Positions 1-7,558 of a DNA stretch of 64,000 nucleotides are shown here, in pieces. Numbering within the stretch: position 1 is the first letter of the stretch; every line of letters begins with the position of its first letter. A program made the translations under genes and the position numbers. The stretch is taken from contig NZ_NVOY01000004.1 of the NCBI RefSeq assembly GCF_002551005.1, positions 162,094 to 226,093 of the forward strand, read 5' to 3'. The notes below the pieces were generated by a model that did not search any database, had not been told where the DNA came from, and worked only from the letters and a program-made list of their open reading frames with translations. Origin of the DNA: Bacillus pseudomycoides. GTDB taxonomy: Bacteria > Bacillota > Bacilli > Bacillales > Bacillaceae_G.

Positions 1-76
1 GAATGCATTTTACTCCTTTCACAGAAATTAACTCCGGATCACCAGGCCCTGCACCTACAATGTACACTTTCCCCAT
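1..76 (-). CDS. cobA: Uroporphyrinogen-III C-methyltransferase, N-terminal 25 codons (runs off the window)
   Basis: Only the start of the gene is present. It reads MGKVYIVGAGPGDPELISVK, the glycine-rich GAGPGDP signature of SAM-dependent uroporphyrinogen III methyltransferases (SumT/CobA), which make precorrin-2 on the way to siroheme. Siroheme is the cofactor of the sulfite/nitrite reductase encoded just upstream (407-2029), so the context fits. The ATG is at 76. A bcr1-like repeat (97-208) separates it from the DUF3906 gene. The name rests on the N-terminus and context only. Confidence 0.8.
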   Translation of the reverse strand, partial: MGKVYIVGAGPGDPELISVKGVKCI

Positions 77-96
77 ACTTTCCCCTCATTTCTTCT

Positions 97-208
97 ATAA
101 AGTGAAACTTCCATCAGTGGGCGTTTTCTTCATCCCCCACCTAATCTTCTTCGATTCTTCTCTCTTAATCTTGAGATGAGGTCTTACTGCCCGTTAATGC
201 TGGATAAA
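97..208 (-). repeat. bcr1-like dispersed repeat, copy a
   Basis: A 112 bp element with ATAAA at both ends on the + strand (97-101 and 204-208). It contains the family landmarks AAAGTGAAACTT, CATCCCCCACCT, TCTTCGATT and TTACTGCCCGTTAATG. Facing C-rich and G-rich tracts can pair into a long hairpin in RNA. The other end of the element is read by the DUF3906 gene, whose last codons (SSINGQ and the stop) lie inside it. Assignment to bcr1 is from memory of that family (TTTAT target, Bacillus cereus group only). Confidence 0.75.
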
Positions 209-396
209 ACAAAAGCTGCCCCCCTTCTAATTTTCTTTTTCTCGTATAAAGAAATCTCTTTCACTTCCGGCAAAGGTAAAAAATATTTTTCAAGTTCCAC
301 TTCAACGAGGCGAAATGCTTGCTCTTCACTTTGCGCAACGACGACCACAGGAACAACACCAGTTGCTAAAACCGCTTCAAAACGATATAAATCCAT
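184..396 (-). CDS. DUF3906 family protein, 70 aa
   Basis: A small protein beginning MDLYRFEAVLATGVVPVVVV, the pattern of the DUF3906 family found next to siroheme/sulfite-reductase genes in the B. cereus group. Its function is unknown. The start at 396 is chosen because GGGGGG lies five bases upstream; an in-frame upstream ATG at 417 lacks such a site. It begins about 10 bp after the reductase stop codon, so it is co-transcribed with it. The last residues (about SSINGQ) and the TAA stop are supplied by the bcr1-like repeat, so the native C-terminus has probably been replaced. Confidence 0.75.
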   Translation of the reverse strand: MDLYRFEAVLATGVVPVVVVAQSEEQAFRLVEVELEKYFLPLPEVKEISLYEKKKIRRGAAFVLSSINGQ

Positions 397-406
397 ATTG
401 TCCCCC

Positions 407-2029
407 CTACGATGCAATCACTTCTTCTAAAATCGTATCTAATACTACTTGTAGATTCGTTATTCCAACACGACTAACAAATTCATAAAACGTTTCACTA
501 GGGAGCTTATTTTCCTTAAAATATGTTAAAAATGCAGTAAGAACATGCGGCAAGTCTTCACCATCAATTTTCCCTTTTAGCTTTTCATTGTAAGCACCGC
601 CGTCAAGTAGCGTCCCGCCTACATAAATTTCAAACGCTTCAACCATTCCTTTTTCTTTCGTTTTCATTTTGACACCTTGCAAGCCAATATCAGCAATTTG
701 TCTTTGACCGCAAGAGTTTGGACACCCGACCATATGAATACGTACGGGTACCTCTAATACAAGCTGTGCATCTAAATAATCTGCAATATTACGTAATCTT
801 TCTTTCGTCTCCACTAACGCTAAATTGCAATACTCAATCCCTGTGCAAGAAACTGCATAACCGATAAATGACTTTGGCTTAGCAGAAATTGCTTCAAATA
901 ATGGTTCTTGCAATAGTTCATCAATATTTTCTTGCAGCACATTCGGAATAATAAAGTTTTGTGAATTACACGTACGAATTTCACCATTCCCATACTGCTT
1001 GGCAATTCTAGCAATCTCATACATTTCTTCTGCATGCAGACGACCAACTGGTACATTAAAACCAATATAATACCGATTATCTTGCTTTTGCTTATGAACA
1101 CCGTAAAAATAACCAGCATTCCAACCTTTTAAGGCACTTTCTCCTCTCTCATATAAAGGTCCAGTATATTGTAATAACTGTTCTTTAAATTTTTCTGCTC
1201 CCCAATCTGCAACAAGAAATTTTAAGCGGGCAAAGTGGCGCTTTTCACGATAACCAAAATCACGGAAAATCGTTGCAATCGCAATTGCTACATCTTTTAC
1301 TTGCTCCGGTAAAAGAAATACATCTAACTCTTCAGCCAAATATGGACGTGCTGATAAACCGCCACCTACTTTTACATGAAAACCAATGACTGTCTCTCCG
1401 TTTATTTCTTTCGTTGCAGGTGTAAATGCTACGCAGTTAATCTCGGCATTTGCTGAATTATATACATTTGAACTAATGGACATTTTAAATTTACGAGGTA
1501 GATTCGAAAACTCTTCATTATGCTGAAAATGTTCGTATACCTCCCGCACAATTACTTGTGTATCAAACAATTCATTTTCATCAATTCCTGCGAGTGGATT
1601 CCCTGTAATATTACGTGTAATATCACCGCATGCACCAGCTGTCGATAAACCTACTTTTTCTAATCGCTCGAAAATGTCTGGAATTTGCTCAATTTGTAGC
1701 CAATGAAACTGAATCGCTTGACGCGTTGTAATATCGATCACATCACGACCGTAATCTTCTGCAATAGAAGCAAGAGCTTCAACTTGTTCATTTGTAATAA
1801 TTCCAGATGGGATATTCACACGCATCATAAAATATCCCGCCTCTTTTGGGCGCTGCAAATATAAACCTGCCCACTTAAAAGAATCCCATTCTTCTTTCGG
1901 AATAGACGCAAATCCATGTTCAGCATAATACGGAATGGCTTTAAAAATTTCTAAACCGTCTTTTTCTAATTTCTTTTTCTCTGTTGCATTTAATTTCCCA
2001 TTGTTTACCCACACTTTTTCAGAACTCAT
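407..2029 (-). CDS. Ferredoxin-dependent nitrite/sulfite reductase (siroheme, 4Fe-4S), 540 aa
   Basis: A six-electron reductase of the NirA/SiR family; in this cluster it most likely reduces sulfite to sulfide. Both halves of the siroheme/4Fe-4S site are visible: CTGIEYC (Cys395 and Cys401) and GCPNSCGQ (Cys436 and Cys440). The N-terminal ferredoxin-like half carries RVNIPSG and TTRQAIQFHWL, and residues 132-144 (GACGDITRNITGN) form the usual siroheme-contacting loop. Length is normal for the family (500-560 aa). It lies downstream of sat and cysC and upstream of the siroheme methyltransferase gene. Nitrite as substrate cannot be excluded from sequence, but no nitrate genes are nearby. Confidence 0.88.
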   Translation of the reverse strand: MSSEKVWVNNGKLNATEKKKLEKDGLEIFKAIPYYAEHGFASIPKEEWDSFKWAGLYLQRPKEAGYFMMRVNIPSGIITNEQVEALASIAEDYGRDVIDITTRQAIQFHWLQIEQIPDIFERLEKVGLSTAGACGDITRNITGNPLAGIDENELFDTQVIVREVYEHFQHNEEFSNLPRKFKMSISSNVYNSANAEINCVAFTPATKEINGETVIGFHVKVGGGLSARPYLAEELDVFLLPEQVKDVAIAIATIFRDFGYREKRHFARLKFLVADWGAEKFKEQLLQYTGPLYERGESALKGWNAGYFYGVHKQKQDNRYYIGFNVPVGRLHAEEMYEIARIAKQYGNGEIRTCNSQNFIIPNVLQENIDELLQEPLFEAISAKPKSFIGYAVSCTGIEYCNLALVETKERLRNIADYLDAQLVLEVPVRIHMVGCPNSCGQRQIADIGLQGVKMKTKEKGMVEAFEIYVGGTLLDGGAYNEKLKGKIDGEDLPHVLTAFLTYFKENKLPSETFYEFVSRVGITNLQVVLDTILEEVIAS

Positions 2030-2045
2030 CTTTTATCCTCCTTAG

Positions 2046-2151
2046 ATAAAGTGAAACTTTAATCGGCGGGGAGCTTCATCCCCCACCTATCTTCTTCGAT
2101 TTTCTATTAATCTTGAGGTGGGGGTCTTACTGCCCGTTAATGCGGGATAAA
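2046..2151 (-). repeat. bcr1-like dispersed repeat, copy b
   Basis: A 106 bp full copy between cysC and the reductase gene, with ATAAA at 2046-2050 and 2147-2151. The internal CATCCCCCACCT and AGGTGGGGG tracts are complementary, giving a strong RNA hairpin. The cysC reading frame ends inside it, so the repeat supplies codons for the last residues and the stop. Confidence 0.8.
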
Positions 2152-2736
2152 GCTTCGTTTTTGCAAATAAGCAATAATTTGCTGTGCACATTCTTCAATA
2201 GAATAACGATGTGTTTCCACAATAACCTCAGCTTGAATCGGCTCTTCATATGGAGAGTCAATTCCCGTAAACTGCTTAATCTCTCCGCTTCTTGCCCTTT
2301 TATACAACCCTTTTGGATCACGCTTTTCACATTCTTCAATCGAACACTTTACAAATACTTCAACAAACTCATCTTGTTCTAATATGTCACGCACTTGCCT
2401 GCGATCTTCTCGAAATGGTGAAATAAATGCTGTTAGTACAATGCTTCCATTATCAACAAATAGTTTCGCCACCTCACCGATACGCCGAATATTTTCTGTA
2501 CGATCATGCTCGGAAAATCCTAGATCTTTATTTAAACCGTGACGAATATTATCTCCGTCTAATACATAATTACCGGTATTCTTCTCAAATAATTTGCGAG
2601 CTACCGCATTGGCTACTGTGGACTTCCCAGAAGCTGATAAACCTGTAAACCATAGAACAAAACTATGATTCTTGTTTTGTTTTCGGCGTTCTTCTTTTGA
2701 AACTGATGCTGCATGCCAAGTAATATTTGTTCCCAT
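2137..2736 (-). CDS. cysC: Adenylylsulfate (APS) kinase, 199 aa
   Basis: Phosphorylates APS to PAPS in sulfate assimilation. A P-loop GLSASGKST is at about residues 32-40, followed by the APS-kinase signatures LDGDNIRHGLNKDLGFS and DPKGLYKRARSGEI. Length is typical. It starts 12 bp downstream of sat, consistent with one operon. The final residues (FIPH) and the stop codon come from the bcr1-like repeat 2046-2151, so the extreme C-terminus is repeat-derived. The catalytic core is intact and the enzyme should be functional. Confidence 0.93.
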   Translation of the reverse strand: MGTNITWHAASVSKEERRKQNKNHSFVLWFTGLSASGKSTVANAVARKLFEKNTGNYVLDGDNIRHGLNKDLGFSEHDRTENIRRIGEVAKLFVDNGSIVLTAFISPFREDRRQVRDILEQDEFVEVFVKCSIEECEKRDPKGLYKRARSGEIKQFTGIDSPYEEPIQAEVIVETHRYSIEECAQQIIAYLQKRSFIPH

Positions 2737-2748
2737 TTTTTTCTCCCC

Positions 2749-3885
2749 TTACTTTGTTACAACTTCTTTTTGCAAACCGCGAATTAAGACTTCTACAACT
2801 TCCTTACGACTAAACGTGCTTGGTGGTAGTTCTCCATTTCGTAAAAGCTCTCTTACCTTTGTACCTGATAAAATGACATGCTCTTCTTTTCCATGCGGAC
2901 ATGTTTTTGTCGATGCCATTCCCTCGCATTTTGCACAATAAAAACTATGTTCAAAAAAGAGAGGTGTAATCCCTAACTCTTCTACTGTAAATTTGTTAAA
3001 AATCTCCTGTGCTTCATACGTGCCATAATAATTCCCAACGCCAGCGTGGTCACGACCCACAATAAAATGTGTACATCCAAAGTTTTTTCTTACAAGTGCA
3101 TGGAAAATCGCCTCACGAGGCCCCGCATATCGCATTGCTGCTGGAAATACCGCTAAAAAGACGCGATTTTTTGGATAGTAGTTTTTAAGAAGTACTTCGT
3201 AACTTTCCATTCGAACATCAGCTGGAATATCATCTGACTTCGTTTCACCAACGAGCGGATTTAAAAACAAGCCGTCAACTATTTCAAGAGCTGCTTTTTG
3301 AATATATTCATGCGCCCGATGAACTGGATTTCTCGTTTGAAAGCCGACGATTGTTTTCCAGCCACGCCGTAGAAACTCTGCCCGCGTTTCACTTGGATCC
3401 AAATAATAAGCAGCAAATTTTTCTTTTTTCATTCGTTTCACAAGCGTAATTGGTCCTCCTACATATACATTAGGACGATCGTATAATTTCTTAACACCCG
3501 GATGTATGTCTTCTACCGTTTTATAAACAAGGAATGCCTCTTTTTCTTTGTTAGGTGTGTAAATCTCTTCAACTTGAATCACACCATAAGTCACCCCTTC
3601 TTTTACGAGCCTAACTTCTTCTCCTACTTGCAATTCTTTCGCTTTTTCTTCTGTTATAGACAATGTAATTGGAATGCTCCATATCTCTCCATTTGTTAAT
3701 CTCATTTCCTCGACTACGGACGTATAATCGCTTTCCCCTAAAAAACCAGTAAGCGGACTATATCCACCGATAGCAATAAACTCTAAATCACTTAATGCCA
3801 CTCCATCCAACTCAATTTCCTTTACAATATGTGCTGTTTCATATGTTGTATCAATTCGATTCACTAATGTTTTTCTATCACTCAT
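2749..3885 (-). CDS. sat: Sulfate adenylyltransferase (ATP sulfurylase), 378 aa
   Basis: Makes APS from sulfate and ATP. The nucleotide-binding motif [15 protein letters not shown] and the second motif GRDHAGVG are present; length is that of monofunctional bacterial Sat. The ATG at 3885 is chosen because AGGAGAAG precedes it; the frame is open farther upstream (to 3993) but that part overlaps cysH. A CxxC...C cluster near the C-terminus ([15 protein letters not shown]) is typical of the Bacillus enzymes. It lies between cysH and cysC. Confidence 0.94.
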   Translation of the reverse strand: MSDRKTLVNRIDTTYETAHIVKEIELDGVALSDLEFIAIGGYSPLTGFLGESDYTSVVEEMRLTNGEIWSIPITLSITEEKAKELQVGEEVRLVKEGVTYGVIQVEEIYTPNKEKEAFLVYKTVEDIHPGVKKLYDRPNVYVGGPITLVKRMKKEKFAAYYLDPSETRAEFLRRGWKTIVGFQTRNPVHRAHEYIQKAALEIVDGLFLNPLVGETKSDDIPADVRMESYEVLLKNYYPKNRVFLAVFPAAMRYAGPREAIFHALVRKNFGCTHFIVGRDHAGVGNYYGTYEAQEIFNKFTVEELGITPLFFEHSFYCAKCEGMASTKTCPHGKEEHVILSGTKVRELLRNGELPPSTFSRKEVVEVLIRGLQKEVVTK

Positions 3886-3902
3886 TCTCTTCTTCTCCTT
3901 TT

Positions 3903-4607
3903 TTATTGATAATGAAGACCACATTCCGTTTTTGTCTTTCCAGCCCACCGTCCATCTCGCAAATCGCCGCCTTCTTGCACCTGCATAGTGCATGTTTTAC
4001 ATCCGATACTCGGATATCCAATATCATGAAGCGGATTGTATGGCAAACTATGCTTGTATACGTAACGCCATACGTCTTTCCACGTCCAATGAATAAGCGG
4101 ACAAATTTTTACAGATTGAAAACGATGATCTTGATTAACAAACTGCATATTTTTTCGCGTTTCAGACTGCTCTCTTCTCAAGCCAGATATCCATGCTTTC
4201 CTTCCTGTTAATACTTCTTCTAACGGCTTAATTTTTCTTAATTGACAACAAAGGTTTGGATTATGTTCCCACAATTTATCACCATACTCCTTTGCCTGCT
4301 TTTCAAACGTAAGCTCCGGTTGCTTTTCAATAATCTGCAACTTAGAGTATCGTCCTCGTACTTTTCCGATTAAGTCATACGTTTCTTGAAAATGAACATT
4401 TGTATCTAAAAACACAACCTTTGCAGATGGATTTACTTGGTTAATCAAGTGCAATAAAACCATTCCTTCTATCCCAAAGCTGCATGCATACACAATATCT
4501 TGCCCATATTGTTCATAGGCCCAGCGTACTGCTGTTAAAGCACCTCTCGTTTCATCATCCTCTGGAAATGATACAAAATGATCTTTCCATGTTTCATACG
4601 TTAACAT
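3903..4607 (-). CDS. cysH: Assimilatory (P)APS reductase with 4Fe-4S cluster, 234 aa
   Basis: Reduces APS and/or PAPS to sulfite using thioredoxin. The Fe-S type is shown by Cys120-Cys121 (LCCQLRK) and Cys203/Cys206 (GCKTCTM); the catalytic Cys229 is in TECGLH near the C-terminus. That pattern is known for APS-specific and for dual-specificity enzymes such as B. subtilis CysH. Because cysC is present, both routes are possible. GGGGGAGAACG precedes the ATG. A strong terminator (4639-4677) lies between yezD and this gene, so expression depends on read-through or on a separate promoter that I did not identify. Confidence 0.92.
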   Translation of the reverse strand: MLTYETWKDHFVSFPEDDETRGALTAVRWAYEQYGQDIVYACSFGIEGMVLLHLINQVNPSAKVVFLDTNVHFQETYDLIGKVRGRYSKLQIIEKQPELTFEKQAKEYGDKLWEHNPNLCCQLRKIKPLEEVLTGRKAWISGLRREQSETRKNMQFVNQDHRFQSVKICPLIHWTWKDVWRYVYKHSLPYNPLHDIGYPSIGCKTCTMQVQEGGDLRDGRWAGKTKTECGLHYQ

Positions 4608-4638
4608 CGTTCTCCCCCTTCATAAAACCTATACAAAA

Positions 4639-4677
4639 AGGCGGCTTTAATCTAATTAAAATAGATTAAAGCCGCCT
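4639..4677 (-). terminator. Perfect 16-bp hairpin between yezD and cysH
   Basis: The arms (4639-4654 and 4662-4677) are perfectly complementary over 16 bp with a 7-nt loop. On the minus strand the stem is followed by TTTTTG. It would terminate or attenuate the leftward transcript after yezD, and may also block antisense transcription. Confidence 0.85.
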
Positions 4678-4699
4678 CTAGTTTTTCTAGTCAGCATGC

Positions 4700-4843
4700 T
4701 TATTTCAAGCGCACCTTTTCACTTTTTTCAAGCTGAATCACTTTCCCATCTTGCACAACAATTGTAATTGAACCATACTTCATATCAGCAAGCATTGCTT
4801 GAATCTTACTTGCTACTTCTTCAAATTGTCCTTGTACCCCCAC
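4700..4843 (-). CDS. yezD: YezD-like DUF2292 small protein, 47 aa
   Basis: Starts at GTG 4843, with GGGGGG six or so bases upstream, and ends at 4700. The core DMKYGSITIVVQDGKVIQLE and the ending EKVRLK match the DUF2292 (YezD) signature of a YGS-xx-I-xx-QDG-x-V-x-Q turn. Function is unknown. Small YezD-like proteins are often S-box controlled and linked to sulfur metabolism, which fits the SAM-I riboswitch directly upstream and cysH downstream. Confidence 0.78.
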   Translation of the reverse strand: MGVQGQFEEVASKIQAMLADMKYGSITIVVQDGKVIQLEKSEKVRLK

Positions 4844-4865
4844 GAACAGCCCCCCTTTTTTTCAT

Positions 4866-5020
4866 AAAAAAAATCTTTCCCATTTCGAAAAGACTGTTCC
4901 GGTAACGTATCTACCTTATCTTCCAAAATGGATTCCATTTTGCTGGAAGTAGCACCTTACTTTTATAAAGTAGGTTGCCGGGCTTCTTTGGGCCAGTTCC
5001 CTCCGCCGCTCTTGATAAGA
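4866..5020 (-). promoter_or_regulatory. SAM-I (S-box) riboswitch with terminator
   Basis: On the minus strand the leader contains CTTATCAAGAG, GGAGGGA, CTGGCCC, GAAGCCCGGCAACC, AAGGTGCTA and TTCCAGCAA in S-box order, closed by GATAAG (P1, 4915-4920 with 5013-5018). The expression platform is a short stem (4874-4880 with 4887-4893) followed by eight T. High SAM should terminate transcription before yezD and the sulfate-assimilation genes. Confidence 0.93.
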
Positions 5021-5036
5021 ATTTAATTATAACCTT

Positions 5037-5064
5037 ATTTTACCACAATTCTGAATTTTTTCAA
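5037..5064 (-). promoter_or_regulatory. Sigma-A promoter for the S-box leader
   Basis: Minus-strand TTGAAA (5059-5064), 16-bp spacer, TAAAAT (5037-5042), placed about 20 bp upstream of the riboswitch 5' end. Assigned by motif only. Confidence 0.5.
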
Positions 5065-5098
5065 TCCTAGTTTTCCGATAAAATTTTTTTTTTTTAAA

Positions 5099-5134
5099 GA
5101 AGAAGGAGTTGTTCATCTAAAAGACTCCTTCTTC
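5099..5134 (-). terminator. Hairpin downstream of lysA
   Basis: Arms of 11 bp (5099-5109 and 5124-5134) lie between the lysA end and the divergent cys leader. The U-tract on the minus strand is short, so it could be a weak lysA terminator. Confidence 0.55.
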
Positions 5135-5151
5135 AACTAAACGAGAACGTA

Positions 5152-5209
5152 TTTATTCCGCATTAACGGGGGATGAAGAAAGCCACCACTGATAGAAGTT
5201 TCACTTCAT
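5152..5209 (+). repeat. bcr1-like repeat, internally deleted copy c
   Basis: A 58 bp element: TTTATTCCGCATTAACGGG at one end and GAAGTTTCACTTCAT at the other, with most of the centre missing. The lysA stop codon TGA (5206-5208) lies inside its terminal 5 bp. Confidence 0.7.
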
Positions 5210-6522
5210 ACAAATTCCTTTACACGTATGCGATCGTTTCCGATAATATTTTCATACGATTCCCTCTCAACAACAACATGAGATTTTCCATTTTTCACAA
5301 ACACAACTGCTGGTCGACGAATGCGATTATAATTGTTTGCCATCGAATAGCCATATGCCCCTGTACAGGAGATAGCTAAGAGATCACACGAAACAACTTT
5401 CGGGAGCGCTATATCCCAAATGAGCATATCCCCGCTTTCGCAACACTTCCCTGCAATGGAAACAACCTCATCAGCAGATTCATTTGCTCGGTTTGCTAGT
5501 AATGCTTCGTAACGAGCTCCGTACAGTGCTGGTCGAAGGTTATCTGTCATGCCACCATCAACTGATACATATTTGCGAATGCCTGGAATATCTTTAATCG
5601 CTCCCACTGTATATAAAGTTGTTCCTGCATCACCAACAATACTACGACCTGGCTCTATCCACATTTCTGGAAGTGGATATTCACATACTGTAAATTGCTC
5701 GCGTACCGCATCTGTCACAGCTTGCACATATTCACCAAGGGCAAGCGGTGTATCTCCTTCCGTATAACGAATTCCAAAACCACCGCCGACATTTAATACG
5801 GGAGCTACATAATCCATTTCTTTTCTCACTAATTCTAGAAATTTGTGAAGCACTTCAATTGCACGAACAAATCCTGCAGTTTCAAAAATTTGTGATCCAA
5901 TATGAGAATGAATTCCTAGCACATTGTAATTTGATTTTTCTAACGCACTTTTCATTGCTTGTAATGCATGCCCCGCTGAAATACCAAAACCAAACTTGGA
6001 ATCATCTTGACCCGTTGTAATATATTCATGCGTATGCGCTTCTACTCCTGGAGTTACACGAAGCAGAACACTGGCAACTTTTCCATATTCTTTCGCCAAA
6101 TCATGTAATATTTCTAGTTCTAAAAAATTATCTACAACGAAACACCCAATATTAGCTTCTAGCGCCATTCTCATCTCTTCTTCTGTTTTATTATTGCCAT
6201 GAAAATGGATACGTTCAGCTGGAAATCCTGCTTGCAATGCCGTATATAACTCTCCGCTAGACACAACATCCAGCGACATATTTTCTTCCGCAGCTAATCG
6301 GCACATCTCCATGCACAAGAACGCTTTGCTTGCATATGCTACTTGATAAGAGAACCCACTCTCTCTAAAAGCACGATGAAATGCACGACATTTCTCACGA
6401 ATTGCTGCTTCATCATATACATAAAGAGGTGTACCATATGTCGCTGCAAGTTCAGTAGCATCGCATCCCCCAATTTCTAAATGTCCTTGCTCGTTAATGC
6501 GGCTTGTGCCGTGTAAATACAT
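5206..6522 (-). CDS. lysA: Diaminopimelate decarboxylase, 438 aa
   Basis: Converts meso-diaminopimelate to lysine, PLP-dependent fold III. Visible: the PLP lysine in VAYASKAF (Lys66), HSHIGSQIF, the glycine loop GGGFGIRYT, EPGRSIV, and the active-site CESGDML and GAYGYSMANNYN segments. The ATG at 6522 has GGGAGGAATTCAC in front of it; the frame is open 10 codons upstream without a better site. It is preceded by a lysine riboswitch and promoter, so expression should fall when lysine is plentiful. It is not clustered with other lysine genes. Confidence 0.95.
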   Translation of the reverse strand: MYLHGTSRINEQGHLEIGGCDATELAATYGTPLYVYDEAAIREKCRAFHRAFRESGFSYQVAYASKAFLCMEMCRLAAEENMSLDVVSSGELYTALQAGFPAERIHFHGNNKTEEEMRMALEANIGCFVVDNFLELEILHDLAKEYGKVASVLLRVTPGVEAHTHEYITTGQDDSKFGFGISAGHALQAMKSALEKSNYNVLGIHSHIGSQIFETAGFVRAIEVLHKFLELVRKEMDYVAPVLNVGGGFGIRYTEGDTPLALGEYVQAVTDAVREQFTVCEYPLPEMWIEPGRSIVGDAGTTLYTVGAIKDIPGIRKYVSVDGGMTDNLRPALYGARYEALLANRANESADEVVSIAGKCCESGDMLIWDIALPKVVSCDLLAISCTGAYGYSMANNYNRIRRPAVVFVKNGKSHVVVERESYENIIGNDRIRVKEFV

Positions 6523-6598
6523 GTGAATTCCTCCCTTTTTTCTCAAAACCATCTATTACATCTCTTAGTTGTTCATATTATCCCTAATTAGGTAAACA

Positions 6599-6630
6599 AA
6601 AAACGCGCGGAACAATGTTCACACGCGTTT
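6599..6630 (-). terminator. Terminator of the lysine riboswitch
   Basis: Stem AAACGCG.../CGCGTTT with GAAC/GTTC inside, followed on the minus strand by TTTTTTG. It is the expression platform of the L-box upstream of lysA. Confidence 0.85.
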
Positions 6631-6696
6631 CTTATTAGAAAAATATAGGATGAAAAAATAAACTTGTGTTATTTTCTCAAATAAGAAACCGCATCA

Positions 6697-6908
6697 AACA
6701 TCTCCTAATAGCTCTCCATAAGTCAAAAACTTATGACAGTACTACATTTATTTAATGCAGTCCCAATATATGAATAAAGTGGTTATTCATATATTTCGGC
6801 GAAAATCCCTTTCAGACTATAATCATGAATACCACTTTATTTCCTATAGCTTACTTTTGATTATCGCGGCCTCTACCCTTGAGTGTAGATGAGGTAAGTC
6901 TATTTAAT
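6697..6908 (-). promoter_or_regulatory. Lysine riboswitch (L-box)
   Basis: The minus strand carries the L-box landmarks in order: GGGTAGAGGCCGCGA, AAGTA, GAAAGGGATTTTCGCCGAA, GGGACTGC, ACTGTCATAAG and TGGAGAGCTAT. It lies between a good promoter and the terminator ahead of lysA. Confidence 0.92.
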
Positions 6909-6934
6909 TTTCAAGCACCTTTTTATTGCTATTA

Positions 6935-6964
6935 ACAATAGCAAATGAGTAATTTATTTGTCAA
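6935..6964 (-). promoter_or_regulatory. Promoter of the lysA leader
   Basis: Minus-strand TTGACA (6959-6964), 18-bp spacer, TATTGT (6935-6940), about 30 bp upstream of the riboswitch. The -10 sits in a GCTATTGTTAATAGC palindrome. Confidence 0.65.
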
Positions 6965-6972
6965 ATACTTTT

Positions 6973-7368
6973 TTAAATTGGTTTACGACAATTTATTTTC
7001 GTATTATCTGGTAAGCGCTTTACAGCTATATTCTTCACAGTCCATTCACCATCATCATTTTCAAAGGTAATTATTACTTTTTCAAACGGCGGGAGTTTTT
7101 CCCCTCCAACCCCTGGTTCATATTTAATTATTTCAATAGAAGCACGGAACAAATATGTACCGCTGTACATTTTTTTTATGCTAACGATTTTCGGACATTC
7201 ATATGGCTTTTGTTTTCCATAATACTTTTGAATCGCTTCATTTATTCTCGGAAACAGCACTGAATAAAGTGCATCTTCTAATAATAACGGTTCATGTTCA
7301 GCCAAAAAAGGAGCTGGATTTCCAAGTAAAATGAAGCAGCTTACTATAAAACAACATATTTTCTTCAT
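6973..7368 (-). CDS. DUF3888 domain secreted protein, 131 aa
   Basis: An N-terminal signal peptide (MKKICCFIVSCFILLGNPAP) is followed by LLLEDALYSVLFPRINEAIQ, YYG and a beta-rich C-terminal part with FEKVIITF. This fits DUF3888, a family of small exported proteins of bacilli with unknown role. The ATG at 7368 is chosen because GGAGGAG is four bases upstream. It is a single gene with no operon partner visible, downstream of nothing on its strand and ending just before the lysA promoter. Confidence 0.7.
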   Translation of the reverse strand: MKKICCFIVSCFILLGNPAPFLAEHEPLLLEDALYSVLFPRINEAIQKYYGKQKPYECPKIVSIKKMYSGTYLFRASIEIIKYEPGVGGEKLPPFEKVIITFENDDGEWTVKNIAVKRLPDNTKINCRKPI

Positions 7369-7558
7369 AGTACTCCTCCACTTTTCTATCGATGACATTA
7401 TTTTATCCAGCTTCCCTTTTTCTACCCAATTATGAGAAAAGCATCCACAAATTCACTATGTTTTTATATAATAGTACACATAGCAAAAAAACATCGAAAT
7501 ATGTAACCGGTTATATACAGAAACGAACGGTTACTTGCAGGTAGTAGGAGGAGCCCAT

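Noticed and set aside
820-1119. Second gene inside the nitrite/sulfite reductase region
   Set aside because: It is an out-of-frame shadow of the reductase gene with no ribosome binding site.
3886-3993. Longer N-terminus of Sat
   Set aside because: The extension overlaps cysH and reads as its antisense-frame shadow on the same strand; a clear AGGAG site precedes the ATG at 3885.
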